A DNA stretch of 64,000 nucleotides from Bacillus sp. MYb209 (GCF_002975175.1 NZ_PCNZ01000005.1:62001-126000), one strand, 5' to 3'. Positions 9,014 through 20,493 are shown, counted from the first letter of the stretch. Made by a program: numbers and translations. Notes: generated by a model from the letters alone, not told the origin.

Positions 9014-9271
9014 ATTAATCGATATAGTTTTCTCTCACTATGGTTTTCATTAGCAGGAGGCATTTTATTTATCACTTCCGTACTTTACTTGCCTAATCTA
9101 TTTCTATTTATTAGTGTCCCACTTATTATTCTCGGCCTCATATTCAGCATGATTGCCCTATGTAAAAACGAAGAGAGCAAATTAAGATTTATCGGTATCT
9201 TCGTCTTACTTATATTAGTTATTTTTATATTAGTATGCGTTCCTTTTATATTTGTAGCGTTTGGATTTTAG
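9014..9271 (+). CDS. Small membrane protein, apparent ATT start
   Basis: About 85 residues with two long hydrophobic segments (about 5-50 in two parts, and 62-85), ending FIFVAFGF. A strong AAGGAGG (8999-9005) lies 8 bases before ATT 9014, which would begin the protein at INRYSFLSLW. The only other candidate near it, GTG 9005, overlaps the ribosome site. A conventional ATG start upstream has no ribosome site. No family recognised. It is divergent from yunD, which also has an unusual start. Confidence 0.55.
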   Translation: MNRYSFLSLWFSLAGGILFITSVLYLPNLFLFISVPLIILGLIFSMIALCKNEESKLRFIGIFVLLILVIFILVCVPFIFVAFGF

Positions 9272-9295
9272 AGCCGTCTTTTGATGGCTCTTTTC
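9271..9295 (+). terminator. Terminator
   Basis: GAGCC/GGCTC stem with following T run after the small membrane protein gene. Confidence 0.65.
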
Positions 9296-9425
9296 ACGTA
9301 TTAAGGGGTATTTTCGGCCGTCCTCCATGTCTTTGTCGACAAGTCGATATATTTGAATAATCGTTGATACATTTAGCTAAATACTAAGTGGGGTATCTAC
9401 GCCCGAGCTCCATATATAACATAAA

Positions 9426-9453
9426 AAAGCGCCCTGCATAGCAGGGCGCTTTC
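9426..9453 (-). terminator. Terminator of the suf operon
   Basis: AAAGCGCCCTGC/GCAGGGCGCTTT stem with a T run on the minus strand, 10-38 bases after the sufB stop. Confidence 0.9.
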
Positions 9454-9463
9454 ATATTTCTAT

Positions 9464-10861
9464 TTAACCAATAGAACCTTCCATCTCAAACTTGATTAGG
9501 CGGTTCATTTCTACTGCGTATTCCATTGGAAGCTCGCGAGTAAATGGTTCGATGAAGCCCATTACGATCATTTCTGTAGCTTCTTGCTCAGAAATACCGC
9601 GGCTCATTAGGTAGAATAATTGTTCTTCTGATACTTTAGATACTTTCGCTTCGTGCTCAAGTGAAACGTAATCGTTTTTGATTTCGTTATAAGGAATTGT
9701 ATCAGATGTAGATTGGTTATCCATGATTAACGTGTCACACTCAATATTAGAACGAGAGTTTTTCGCTTTTGGTCCGAATTGTACGATACCACGGTAAGTT
9801 ACTTTACCACCATGCTTCGCAATCGATTTAGAAACGATTGTTGAAGATGTGTTTGGTGCTAAGTGAATCATTTTCGCACCAGCATCTTGGTGTTGGCCTT
9901 TACCAGCAATCGCGATAGATAATGTTAAACCACGAGCGCCTTCGCCTTTTAAGATAACTGCTGGGTATTTCATCGTTAATTTAGATCCGATGTTACCGTC
10001 AATCCATTCCATCGTTGCGTTTTCTTCACAAACCGCACGTTTTGTAACTAGGTTGTATACGTTGTTCGCCCAGTTTTGGATTGTTGTATAACGGCAATAT
10101 GCATCTTTCTTAATGATGATTTCTACTACCGCACTATGCAGTGAGTTAGTCGTGTAAACAGGTGCAGTACAACCTTCTACGTAGTGTACATGTGCGCCTT
10201 CGTCTACGATGATAAGCGTACGCTCGAATTGTCCCATATTTTCAGAGTTAATACGGAAATACGCTTGAAGTGGTGTATCAACTTTAATACCTTTTGGAAC
10301 GTAGATGAATGATCCACCAGACCAAACTGCAGAGTTTAATGCAGAGAATTTGTTGTCTGTTGGTGGGATTATTTTTCCGAAATGCTCGCGGAAAATATCT
10401 TCGTTCTCTTTTAATGCGCTATCTGTATCTTTGAAGACGATTCCTAGAGCTTCTAGGTCTTCTTTCATGTTGTGGTATACAACTTCAGATTCGTACTGTG
10501 CAGATACACCAGCTAAATATTTTTGCTCAGCTTCAGGAATACCTAATTTATCAAATGTCGCTTTAATTTCCTCAGGTACTTCATCCCAAGACTTCTCAGA
10601 TTTCTCAGATGGTTTTACGTAGTACGTAATTTCATCGAAATCTAAGTCGTTTAAGTCGCCGCCCCATTGTGGCATTGGCATTTCATAGAACTTATCCAGT
10701 GATTTTAAACGGAAGTCTAACATCCACTGTGGTTCTTCTTTCATACGTGAAATCTCTTCAACGATTTCTTTTGTTAAACCGCGTCCAGCACGGAAAATCG
10801 AAACGTCTTTATCCTTGAAACCATATTTATAATCGCCGATATCTGGCAGTTGCTTCGCCAT
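9464..10861 (-). CDS. sufB: Fe-S cluster assembly scaffold subunit SufB
   Basis: A 465-residue beta-helix protein, last gene of sufCDSUB. With SufC and SufD it forms the SufBC2D scaffold on which iron-sulfur clusters are built in the cytoplasm. Family signatures include [20 protein letters not shown] (the conserved Cys), [13 protein letters not shown] and the C-terminal EFTREL-like segment [17 protein letters not shown]. Length equals the family norm. Start ATG 10861 has AAGGAGGG upstream; the 48-bp gap to sufU has no terminator, so it is co-transcribed. Confidence 0.97.
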   Translation of the reverse strand: MAKQLPDIGDYKYGFKDKDVSIFRAGRGLTKEIVEEISRMKEEPQWMLDFRLKSLDKFYEMPMPQWGGDLNDLDFDEITYYVKPSEKSEKSWDEVPEEIKATFDKLGIPEAEQKYLAGVSAQYESEVVYHNMKEDLEALGIVFKDTDSALKENEDIFREHFGKIIPPTDNKFSALNSAVWSGGSFIYVPKGIKVDTPLQAYFRINSENMGQFERTLIIVDEGAHVHYVEGCTAPVYTTNSLHSAVVEIIIKKDAYCRYTTIQNWANNVYNLVTKRAVCEENATMEWIDGNIGSKLTMKYPAVILKGEGARGLTLSIAIAGKGQHQDAGAKMIHLAPNTSSTIVSKSIAKHGGKVTYRGIVQFGPKAKNSRSNIECDTLIMDNQSTSDTIPYNEIKNDYVSLEHEAKVSKVSEEQLFYLMSRGISEQEATEMIVMGFIEPFTRELPMEYAVEMNRLIKFEMEGSIG

Positions 10862-10909
10862 GTTGGTGTGTCCCTCCTTATATAACCTCGTTTTTAGGAA
10901 CCTTTAACA

Positions 10910-13843
<2,934 letters not shown>

Positions 13844-13858
13844 GTTTATGCTCCTCTC

Positions 13859-14644
13859 TTACGCTTCTTGCTCTGCTGTTTCGTCTTCAATACCTAATTC
13901 TTTTTTAATCCAGTCGTAACCTTCAGCTTCTAGACGTTGTGCAAGCTCAGGGCCACCAGATTTAACGATACGACCGTTCATCATAACGTGAACGAAGTCT
14001 GGAGTGATGTAGTTTAATAGACGTTGGTAATGCGTAATCATTAGGCAACCGAAATCTTCACCGCGCATTTGGTTAATACCTTTAGATACAACTTTTAATG
14101 CATCGATATCAAGACCAGAGTCGATTTCATCTAAGATTGCGATTTTTGGCTCAATCATCATTAATTGAAGAATCTCGTTACGTTTTTTCTCACCACCAGA
14201 GAAACCTTCGTTTAAGTAACGTTGTGCCATTTCTGGATCCATTTCTAGGAATTCCATGTTTTTATCTAATGTACGGATAAATTTCATAAGAGAAATTTCT
14301 TCGCCTTCTTCACGACGTGCATTAATTGCAGAACGTAAGAAGTCAGCGTTTGTTACTCCGCTAATTTCACTTGGATATTGCATTGCTAGGAATAGACCTG
14401 CTTGCGCGCGCTCGTCTACTTCCATTTCTAATACATCTTCACCGTCGATGATGATGCTACCTTCTGTTACTTCATACTTTGGGTGACCCATAATTGCAGA
14501 AGATAAAGTTGATTTACCTGTTCCGTTAGGTCCCATGATTGCGTGGATTTCTCCACCTTTTACTTCAAGGTTTACACCCTTTAAAATTTCTTTGCCATCA
14601 ATTGATACATGTAAGTCTTTAACCGTTAATGTAGAACCAGCCAT
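13859..14644 (-). CDS. sufC: Suf ATPase SufC
   Basis: A 261-residue ABC-type ATPase, first gene of the operon. Walker A GPNGTGKST (about residue 38), signature FSGGEKKRNE (about 148), Walker B IAILDEIDSGLD (about 170) and the H-loop MITHYQR are all intact. It drives conformational change in SufB-SufD and is not a transporter. Start ATG 14644 has GGAGG upstream; the promoter is at 14706-14734. Confidence 0.97.
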   Translation of the reverse strand: MAGSTLTVKDLHVSIDGKEILKGVNLEVKGGEIHAIMGPNGTGKSTLSSAIMGHPKYEVTEGSIIIDGEDVLEMEVDERAQAGLFLAMQYPSEISGVTNADFLRSAINARREEGEEISLMKFIRTLDKNMEFLEMDPEMAQRYLNEGFSGGEKKRNEILQLMMIEPKIAILDEIDSGLDIDALKVVSKGINQMRGEDFGCLMITHYQRLLNYITPDFVHVMMNGRIVKSGGPELAQRLEAEGYDWIKKELGIEDETAEQEA

Positions 14645-14699
14645 CTCAATACCTCCATTAATCCTATATATACATTTTAAAAATTACTAAAACGTTCAT

Positions 14700-14734
14700 A
14701 TTCTCATTTTATTCTCATTCTAATCTTATATCAA
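14700..14734 (-). promoter_or_regulatory. suf promoter with overlapping direct repeat
   Basis: Minus-strand -35 TTGATA (14729-14734), 17-bp spacer and -10 TAAAAT (14706-14711). Two direct copies of ATTCTCATT (plus-strand 14700-14708 and 14711-14719) are spaced 11 bp, about one helical turn, and cover the -10 and spacer, which would suit a repressor. The regulator is not identified; the arrangement is not a canonical Fur dyad. Confidence 0.6.
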
Positions 14735-14842
14735 ATAAAATGATATCGCAAACGCTGAAAAAATGTAACAATTTTTTCACAAATGTATATAAGTATTTCC
14801 CTTGCATCCTTATATGATACACCTTTCTTCTTATTTATATAA

Positions 14843-14870
14843 AGAAAAAAGAACTGGTAATTTCCAGTCC
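14843..14870 (-). terminator. Terminator of the methionine ABC operon
   Basis: GGACTGG/CCAGTTC stem followed on the minus strand by a T run, just after the last metQ gene. Confidence 0.8.
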
Positions 14871-14880
14871 TTTCCTGCAC

Positions 14881-15687
14881 TTATTCATTTACCGGAAGTA
14901 CAGCACCTTTATATTCTTTATTAATAAAATCTTGAATTTCTTTTGAATGTAGTACTTCTACTAGTTCTTTAATTTCTTTTTTCTTCTCATCGCCTTTACG
15001 AACTGCAATAATATTTGCATAAGGAGAGTCTGATCCTTCAATTGCAATTGCATCCTTTTTCGGATTTAATTTTGCATCAATTGCGTAGTTTGAATTAATA
15101 AATAAAGCATCACCTTCATTGTTTTCGTACAGCTTCGGTGAAAGTCCAGGTTCTACATCTGTTTTAAACTTTAAATTTTTCGGGTTTTCTACAACATCTT
15201 TTACTGTCGCTTTAACAACATCTACACCGTCTTTTAATTTAATAACGCCGCCTTTTTGTAACAACGCTAACATACGACCACGCTCAGCTACGTTATTACT
15301 CATAATAACCGTTCCTCCATCTGGAAGCTCTTTTAAGCTTTTATATTTCTTAGAATAAATGCCCATTGGCTCTAAATGAATTTTTCCTGCGTTTACAATT
15401 TTATATCCTTTTTCTTGAATTTCTTTATCTAAATACGGAATGTGTTGAAAGTAGTTCGCATCAATTTCTTTATCCGCTAACGCTTTATTCGGTAACACAT
15501 AGTCCTGGAATTTTTTAATCTCTAATTTAATACCTTTTTTCTCTAATATCGGTTGTGCTTTCTCTAAAATAACAGCGTGCGGCACGTTAGAAGCTCCAAC
15601 AACAAGCTTATTCTCCTCTTTCCCCCCGCAGGCAGCTAATGTAAATACAGACAGTGCTGTAACAGCTGACAGTATAATCTTTTTCAT
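14881..15687 (-). CDS. metQ: Methionine ABC transporter lipoprotein (second MetQ copy)
   Basis: A 268-residue NlpA/MetQ-family substrate-binding lipoprotein with lipobox TLAAC (Cys near 20). It matches the neighbouring copy almost line for line: KLVVGASNVPHAVILEKA, KKFQDYVLPNK, DANYFQHIPYL, INSNYAIDAKLNP and GSDSPYAN. ATG 15687 is preferred to a longer open frame reaching 15759 because it has GGGGAGA upstream and starts the signal peptide. A hairpin at 15725-15753 separates it from the upstream copy, so it may be expressed less. Confidence 0.93.
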   Translation of the reverse strand: MKKIILSAVTALSVFTLAACGGKEENKLVVGASNVPHAVILEKAQPILEKKGIKLEIKKFQDYVLPNKALADKEIDANYFQHIPYLDKEIQEKGYKIVNAGKIHLEPMGIYSKKYKSLKELPDGGTVIMSNNVAERGRMLALLQKGGVIKLKDGVDVVKATVKDVVENPKNLKFKTDVEPGLSPKLYENNEGDALFINSNYAIDAKLNPKKDAIAIEGSDSPYANIIAVRKGDEKKKEIKELVEVLHSKEIQDFINKEYKGAVLPVNE

Positions 15688-15724
15688 ATGACGTCTCCCC
15701 TTCTCCCCTATAGTTATGTAGTTA

Positions 15725-15753
15725 GAAAAAAGAGCCGGCATACACCAGCCCTT
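15725..15753 (-). terminator. Hairpin between the two metQ genes
   Basis: GGGCTGG and CCGGCTC arms (with G-U pairs) then TTTTTT on the minus strand. It probably ends part of the transcription before the second metQ. Confidence 0.65.
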
Positions 15754-15763
15754 CTTCAAACGA

Positions 15764-16576
15764 TTATTCTTTTACAGGAACAACTGCCCCTTTATATTCT
15801 TTATTAATAAAATCTTCAATTTCTTTAGAATGCAGCACTTCTACAAGAGCTTTAATTTCTTTCTTATCTTTATCGCCTTTACGAACTGCTACTACGTTTG
15901 CGTACGGTGAATCACTACCTTCAATTGCAATTGCGTCTTTTTCTGGATTTAATTTCGCATCAATTGCATAGTTAGAGTTAATTAGAACTGCATCGCCTTC
16001 TTTATTGTTATACACTTGTGGTAATAAACCAGGCTCGATATCCGTTTTGAATTTTAAGTTTTTCGGATTATCTGCAATATCTTTCGGAGTCGCTTTAACT
16101 GGATCTACTCCGTCTTTAATTTTTAAAATGCCTTCTTTTTGTAAAATTGCTAAACCACGTCCATGATCAGCAACAGAATTACTCATAATAATTGTCGCCC
16201 CGTCTGGAAGTTCTTTTAAGCTCTTATATTTTTGAGAGTACACGCCAATTGGTTCTAAATGAATTTTCCCCGCTATTTCAAAATCATATTTTTTATCTTT
16301 AATTTCTTTTTCTAAATACGGAATGTGCTGGAAGTAGTTTGCATCTAAATCCTTATCCGCCAATGATTTATTCGGCAACACGTAATCTTGGAATTTTTTA
16401 ATTTCTAACTCAATTCCTTTTTTCTCAAGTAACGGCTTTGCCTTTTCTAAAATAACAGCGTGCGGTACGTTAGAAGCACCAACAACTAGTTTCTTTTCAT
16501 CTTTATCTTTCCCACCACAAGCAGCTAGCCCAAAAATCGAAGTTGTAATAAGTGCTGTAAGTAATAATTTTTTCAT
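15764..16576 (-). CDS. metQ: Methionine ABC transporter lipoprotein (first MetQ copy)
   Basis: A 270-residue MetQ-family lipoprotein (lipobox GLAAC, Cys near 20) that should bind methionine outside the membrane and deliver it to MetP/MetN. It contains all family blocks found in the second copy; the two differ mostly in charged surface residues. ATG 16576 has GGGAGGG upstream; a longer frame to 16600 is unlikely since it would run into metP. The metP stop lies 24 bases upstream. Confidence 0.95.
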   Translation of the reverse strand: MKKLLLTALITTSIFGLAACGGKDKDEKKLVVGASNVPHAVILEKAKPLLEKKGIELEIKKFQDYVLPNKSLADKDLDANYFQHIPYLEKEIKDKKYDFEIAGKIHLEPIGVYSQKYKSLKELPDGATIIMSNSVADHGRGLAILQKEGILKIKDGVDPVKATPKDIADNPKNLKFKTDIEPGLLPQVYNNKEGDAVLINSNYAIDAKLNPEKDAIAIEGSDSPYANVVAVRKGDKDKKEIKALVEVLHSKEIEDFINKEYKGAVVPVKE

Positions 16577-16599
16577 TTGAAATACCCTCCCGTTTTTCA

Positions 16600-17265
16600 T
16601 TATCTTTTATCTATTCGAGTCGTTACACTATCACCAATCCACTGAATGAAAAATACAACTAGTAATACACAAATTGTCGCAACGATTGTTACATCGTTAT
16701 TTCCTCGCTGGAACCCTTCTAAATAAGCAAGTGTTCCAAGGCCACCAGCACCAACAACACCTGCCATTGCTGTATAACCTACTAAAGCAATTGTCGTTAC
16801 CGTAATACCAGATACTAATGCTGGTAACGCTTCTGGAATTAATACTTTCAAAATGATTGTGCTTGTTTTTGCTCCCATTGCTTTTGAAGCTTCAATTACA
16901 CCTTTATCAATTTCACGAAGTGCGATTTCAACCATTCTCGCGTAAAATGGTGCCGCTCCAATAATTAAAGCTGGCAGCGCTGCACTCGCTCCGAGAATTG
17001 TTCCAAGAAGAATCTTTGTGAATGGGATTAATAAAATAATTAAAATGATGAACGGTATAGAACGGAAAATGTTTACAAACGCTCCAATCACCGTATTAAT
17101 CGCTTTATTTTCCCATAAATTATCTTTCGCTGTCATAAAGAGTAATAGTCCTAAAATAAGTCCTAAAACAAATGTGGCAAGCGCTGCGATTGCCGTCATA
17201 TATAACGTTTCACCAGTTGCTTCTAACATTTGATTCCAATCAACATTTGCGATTAACTTATCCAT
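16600..17265 (-). CDS. metP: Methionine ABC transporter permease MetP
   Basis: A 221-residue inner-membrane permease (also called MetI) with five predicted transmembrane segments. The cytoplasmic coupling loop EASKAMGAKTSTIILKVLIPEAL is the EAA motif that contacts MetN. ATG 17265 has GGAGGTGA upstream and overlaps the metN stop by 8 bases; a TTG six bases earlier is too close to the ribosome site. Confidence 0.96.
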   Translation of the reverse strand: MDKLIANVDWNQMLEATGETLYMTAIAALATFVLGLILGLLLFMTAKDNLWENKAINTVIGAFVNIFRSIPFIILIILLIPFTKILLGTILGASAALPALIIGAAPFYARMVEIALREIDKGVIEASKAMGAKTSTIILKVLIPEALPALVSGITVTTIALVGYTAMAGVVGAGGLGTLAYLEGFQRGNNDVTIVATICVLLVVFFIQWIGDSVTTRIDKR

Positions 17266-18283
17266 GTGCAATCACCTCCAGCTCTACTTGATCTTGATGA
17301 ATCCCTTCTATTGCTTGCTGGATTGCTGTTTCTTCACCATTTAAATGAACGACTAAACTTCCGTAAGAGCCGTTATTCGTTTGTGCGATATTTCCTTGCA
17401 AAATGCTAACTTCTATATCACCGCGCTGCATTAACCTTTGAAGTACCGGTCTTTCTACCGCTTCACCGACAAACTGCAAACGAATTACTTTTCCATCTGG
17501 ATACTTTTCTATTAAACTTTCAATCGTTTCATTCGTATCTTCAGAATCAGTTAACTGCTGTACAAATCGTTTTGTAATGTCTTGCTGTGGATTACGGAAT
17601 ACGTCAAGTACTGGACCCGTTTCTACGATCTTCCCTTTCTCCATTACAGCAACTCGATTACAAATTTTGCGAATAACGTGCATCTCATGCGTAATCAATA
17701 CAATTGTTAATCCGAGACGCTTATTAATATCTAACAATAAATCCAAAATTTGATCCGTCGTTTCCGGATCAAGAGCTGACGTTGCTTCATCACATAAAAG
17801 TACTTGTGGATTGTTAGCTAACGCTCTTGCAATCCCGACGCGCTGCTTTTGTCCACCACTTAGCTGAGATGGGTACGCGTCTCCTCTTCCCTCTAATCCA
17901 ACAAGATGAATTAACTCATCGACACGTTTTCTTCTCTCCGCCTTATCGACACCTGCAATTTCAAGTGGGAATGCGATATTTTCACGCACAGTTCGTGACC
18001 AAAGTAAGTTGAAATGCTGAAAAATCATTCCGATTTCTTGTCTTGCCTTACGAAGTTCATTTCCAGTAATTGCTGAAATCACACGATTCGCAATTGTAAT
18101 TTGCCCAGACGTTGGTTTCTCTAACTGATTAAACAATCGGATTAAAGAACTTTTCCCAGCGCCACTATATCCGATAACACCAAATATTTCGCCTTTCTCT
18201 ATTTGTAAGTTGGCGTTATCTACAGCAGTGACATCACCGCTTTTTGCCTTATATATTTTCTTTACATTCTCTAATAAAATCAT
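17258..18283 (-). CDS. metN: Methionine ABC transporter ATPase MetN
   Basis: A 341-residue ATPase. Walker A GYSGAGKSS (about residue 38), signature LSGGQKQRVG (about 140), Walker B VLLCDEATSALD (about 160) and H-loop LITHEM are intact. Residues about 265-341 form the C-terminal NIL/ACT-like domain that binds methionine and shuts the importer (trans-inhibition). Start ATG 18283 has GGGGTGA upstream. Leader: SAM riboswitch at 18531-18705, then a dispersed repeat before the ribosome site. Confidence 0.97.
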   Translation of the reverse strand: MILLENVKKIYKAKSGDVTAVDNANLQIEKGEIFGVIGYSGAGKSSLIRLFNQLEKPTSGQITIANRVISAITGNELRKARQEIGMIFQHFNLLWSRTVRENIAFPLEIAGVDKAERRKRVDELIHLVGLEGRGDAYPSQLSGGQKQRVGIARALANNPQVLLCDEATSALDPETTDQILDLLLDINKRLGLTIVLITHEMHVIRKICNRVAVMEKGKIVETGPVLDVFRNPQQDITKRFVQQLTDSEDTNETIESLIEKYPDGKVIRLQFVGEAVERPVLQRLMQRGDIEVSILQGNIAQTNNGSYGSLVVHLNGEETAIQQAIEGIHQDQVELEVIAHG

Positions 18284-18307
18284 GGTGTATCACCCCTTTT
18301 TTAAATA

Positions 18308-18422
18308 AAAAGCGCAAGCGGCTCGTTTAGAACAAGAGGGCGTTGGAATCCCTGACGTAGAGGCGCTTTTTGCCTCATAGGAAGGGATGAAACGACCGAC
18401 TGTTCTAGCCGCTGGAGCTAGA
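18308..18422 (+). repeat. Dispersed 115-123-bp hairpin repeat, copy A
   Basis: Begins AAAGCGCAAGCGGCTCG and ends AGCCGCTGGAGCTAGA. Its ends are complementary (TAGAACA with TGTTCTA), an inner arm ATCCCT pairs with AGGGAT, and the centre is GAGGCGCTTTTTGCCTC. It lies inside the transcribed leader of metN, between the riboswitch terminator and the gene. The same family occurs at 20077-20345 and 31141-31294. Confidence 0.85.
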
Positions 18423-18528
18423 TTTCATAAAGATTTTAGATTTACTCCGCAATTTTTTATTTTTGATGCGTGTAATCTATCGCTACTGCTCATCTTGCTG
18501 TTTGAATGTCCTCCGCATTCAAACAACA

Positions 18529-18705
18529 AAAAAACCTTTCCGCTTCTAGAGAAGCAGAAAGGTTTATATGCGTATATAACAACATTATCCCTCTCTCTCA
18601 TCTCTCAAAGCATTTGCTTTGCAGGAATTGGCACCATTTCAACATAAGTTGACGGTTGCCGGGCTTCACAGGGCACAGTCCCTCCACCTCTCTTAATAAG
18701 AGAAA
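18529..18705 (-). ncRNA. SAM-I (S-box) riboswitch
   Basis: Minus-strand leader with the S-box core: CTTATTAAGAGAGGTGGAGG (5' side of P1 and P2), then CCTGTGAAGCCCGGCAACC, then GAAATGGTGCCAATTCC and GATGAGAG before the P1 return. A strong terminator (CCTTTCTGCTTC/GAAGCGGAAAGG, 18531-18565) with a T run is the expression platform. SAM binding should stop transcription before metN-metP-metQ. Confidence 0.96.
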
Positions 18706-18764
18706 TCAGATTAAATTTTCGTCTGATTTAAAATTTATGAAATTGTCTATATTTTATGAATTGA

Positions 18765-18793
18765 ATTGTATCAATATCCACATGCTGTGTCAA
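18765..18793 (-). promoter_or_regulatory. Sigma-A promoter of the SAM riboswitch / met operon
   Basis: TTGACA (18788-18793), 17-bp spacer, TACAAT (18765-18770) on the minus strand, about 60 bp before the riboswitch. Confidence 0.85.
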
Positions 18794-18827
18794 CAGAAAT
18801 TTTCGTAAAAAAAGAAACTTCAGAATT

Positions 18828-19172
18828 TTAAGCTCCGACTGACATCGGTTTACATATATGAAACATCGATTCAACTAATAACATCGTTCGATACGTTCCA
18901 GAATATTGTACCCGTCCATCACTCATTAACTTTTGCAACCTCATATTTCCAGTCACTAATTTTTGTACATCCTCTTCCTCTAAACAAACGATTTGTTCCG
19001 TTCCTCTCGCCTCTTTCAAAAGTTCTATATAATCTCTTGAAATTTGTAACGAACAGCATTCATCTCCAAAACGAAAATTAACAGTTCTTTCTCCTTGCCT
19101 TAAAAGCGGTTCTAAATGATATTGACCATTAGCGTAATTTACAAATGATTGCAGCAAAGAATATAATTTCAT
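18828..19172 (-). CDS. yusD: YusD-like small protein
   Basis: A 114-residue cytoplasmic protein with no signal or membrane segment. It has a mixed alpha/beta look, with NFRFGDECCSLQIS in the middle, and a C-terminal helix; it may be an SCP2-like fold but this is uncertain. The name rests on position: B. subtilis yusD lies between metN (yusC) and yusE, as here. Function unknown. Confidence 0.6.
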   Translation of the reverse strand: MKLYSLLQSFVNYANGQYHLEPLLRQGERTVNFRFGDECCSLQISRDYIELLKEARGTEQIVCLEEEDVQKLVTGNMRLQKLMSDGRVQYSGTYRTMLLVESMFHICKPMSVGA

Positions 19173-19274
19173 CCTAAATCACATCCCTCATATCACTTTC
19201 TATTACATACCATTCCCTCTTATTAAAGAGCAATCCTGTTACTTTCGCTCGACAAATACTGTATCTATCACGCA

Positions 19275-19322
19275 TGTCGACATATTTCCCAAGAAATATG
19301 TCGAGGCGGCAAAAACTTTGCC
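19275..19322. other. Two adjacent perfect hairpins
   Basis: TCGACATATTTC/GAAATATGTCGA and GGCGGCAAA/TTTGCCGCC stand side by side between the yusE stop and yusD start. The second touches the yusE end and may work as a terminator, though T runs are short. Confidence 0.5.
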
Positions 19323-19324
19323 GC

Positions 19325-19633
19325 CTACTTTAATTCCGTATATAAATATTCAACCGAATGAAATGCATATATTTTCTTCATCAGTGTCCCATTTTCAAAA
19401 ATAAGTAAACACGGTACACTTTCTATCCCATACTCTTTCGCTAAATGCGGGGCATAATTTAAATCTAACATTCCAATTTTCAAATCTTCAATCGTCATCT
19501 CGACGACCGTTAACATCTTCTTTGCTAATTGGCATGTTCCACACATTGGTGTATACACATATAACACTGTTTTTTCTTCATTTCCTATTAGGGCTGTAGC
19601 TTCGGCACCTGTCCAATCAATCACTTCTATCAT
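19325..19633 (-). CDS. yusE: Thioredoxin-like protein YusE
   Basis: A 102-residue thioredoxin-fold protein with active site PMCGTCQLAKKML (CGTC, about residues 31-34) and the cis-Pro segment ESVPCLLIF. The CGTC redox pair differs from the CGPC of housekeeping thioredoxin. It is 3 bases from the yusF stop, so the two are one operon. The ATG at 19633 almost touches its ribosome site; GTG 19624 is better spaced and may be the true start. Confidence 0.82.
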   Translation of the reverse strand: MIEVIDWTGAEATALIGNEEKTVLYVYTPMCGTCQLAKKMLTVVEMTIEDLKIGMLDLNYAPHLAKEYGIESVPCLLIFENGTLMKKIYAFHSVEYLYTELK

Positions 19634-19636
19634 TCC

Positions 19637-19981
19637 TTACCGTAAATATTCTGTATAAACGTCAATGTCAGCTCCCCATAACACATTTGCTAAATGTGAA
19701 GAAGGTGCAGTCGCCACCTCGCGATACGAGCGATCAATATAAATATGCTCTGCTTGCGGAAATTCTTTTCGGAATTGTTTCCTTAACTTTTCTCCTGCAT
19801 CATCAGCATCCACTAGCACATATACGTCCTTATCAAAAAATTGATCAATGAGCTCATCCATTTTCGACAAACCAATTGTACCATTTGTACAAACAATTTC
19901 CACTGGTTCACGAATAATAGATTCAATCTTTCTTCTATCCGATTTACCTTCTACAATAATGACTTTTTCCACATAAATCAT
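19637..19981 (-). CDS. yusF: Toprim domain protein YusF
   Basis: A 114-residue protein that is essentially one Toprim domain: VIIVEGKSDRRKIE (Glu of the nucleotide-binding motif, about residue 10) and VLVDADDAGEKLRKQF (DxD motif, about 57). Small Toprim proteins of this sort resemble RNase M5, and cut or ligate nucleic acid, but the target of YusF is unknown. Start ATG 19981; first gene of a pair with yusE. Confidence 0.85.
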   Translation of the reverse strand: MIYVEKVIIVEGKSDRRKIESIIREPVEIVCTNGTIGLSKMDELIDQFFDKDVYVLVDADDAGEKLRKQFRKEFPQAEHIYIDRSYREVATAPSSHLANVLWGADIDVYTEYLR

Positions 19982-20076
19982 ATGTCATCACCCGATCACC
20001 ATATACTATACAACCTTTAACTTAGTATATAGTATATTCGTTATTTTCATGTTGTTTCCTGTTTATTTTTGCAAAA

Positions 20077-20345
20077 GAAAAGCGGAAGCGGATCGCTCAG
20101 AACAAGAGGGCATTGGAACTCCTGAACTAGAGGCGCCTTTTGCCTCAAGTGAAGGAGTGAAATGACCGACTGTTCTAGCCGCTGGAGCTGGATCATAACG
20201 AAAAGCAGAACCGGCTCGTTTAGATTGTGAGGGGAATGGAGCTTCTGACGTAGAGGCGCTTTTTGCCTCGCAGGAAGACGCGGAGCCACCGAACAATCTA
20301 GCCGCTGGAGCTGGATCATAACGAAAAGCGGAACCGACTGTTTAG
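20077..20345 (+). repeat. Head-to-tail array of the hairpin repeat (copies B, C, truncated D)
   Basis: Two full copies start at 20077 and 20200 and a third, cut after about 23 bases, at 20323; the period is exactly 123 bp. Copy B pairs ACTCCT with AGGAGT where copy A pairs ATCCCT with AGGGAT; copy C pairs AGATTGT with ACAATCT where A and B use AGAACA/TGTTCT. ORFs on the other strand here are products of the repeat. Confidence 0.85.
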
Positions 20346-20463
20346 CCCTGTTGGCTAAGGTTCTTTCGCACAAAAAACACATGAAATCTTACCGAAGAGA
20401 AGTTATTCCCCTAATAGCTGATTCATTTATATGTGATTTAAAACTTATTATGTACATAAAATA

Positions 20464-20493
20464 AAAAAGGACAGCACAAAGGCTGTCCTTTTT
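20464..20493 (-). terminator. Terminator of gcvH
   Basis: AAAGGACAGC/GCTGTCCTTT stem with T run on the minus strand, right after the gcvH stop. Confidence 0.88.

Noticed and set aside
14700-14719. Fur box at the suf promoter
   Set aside because: The two AT-rich nonamers are direct repeats and do not form the 7-1-7 inverted motif, unlike the site at 63587-63601.
20047-20382. Open frames of 111 and 77 codons on the minus strand
   Set aside because: They fall wholly within the 123-bp hairpin array and owe their length to the repeat period. No ribosome site or family similarity.
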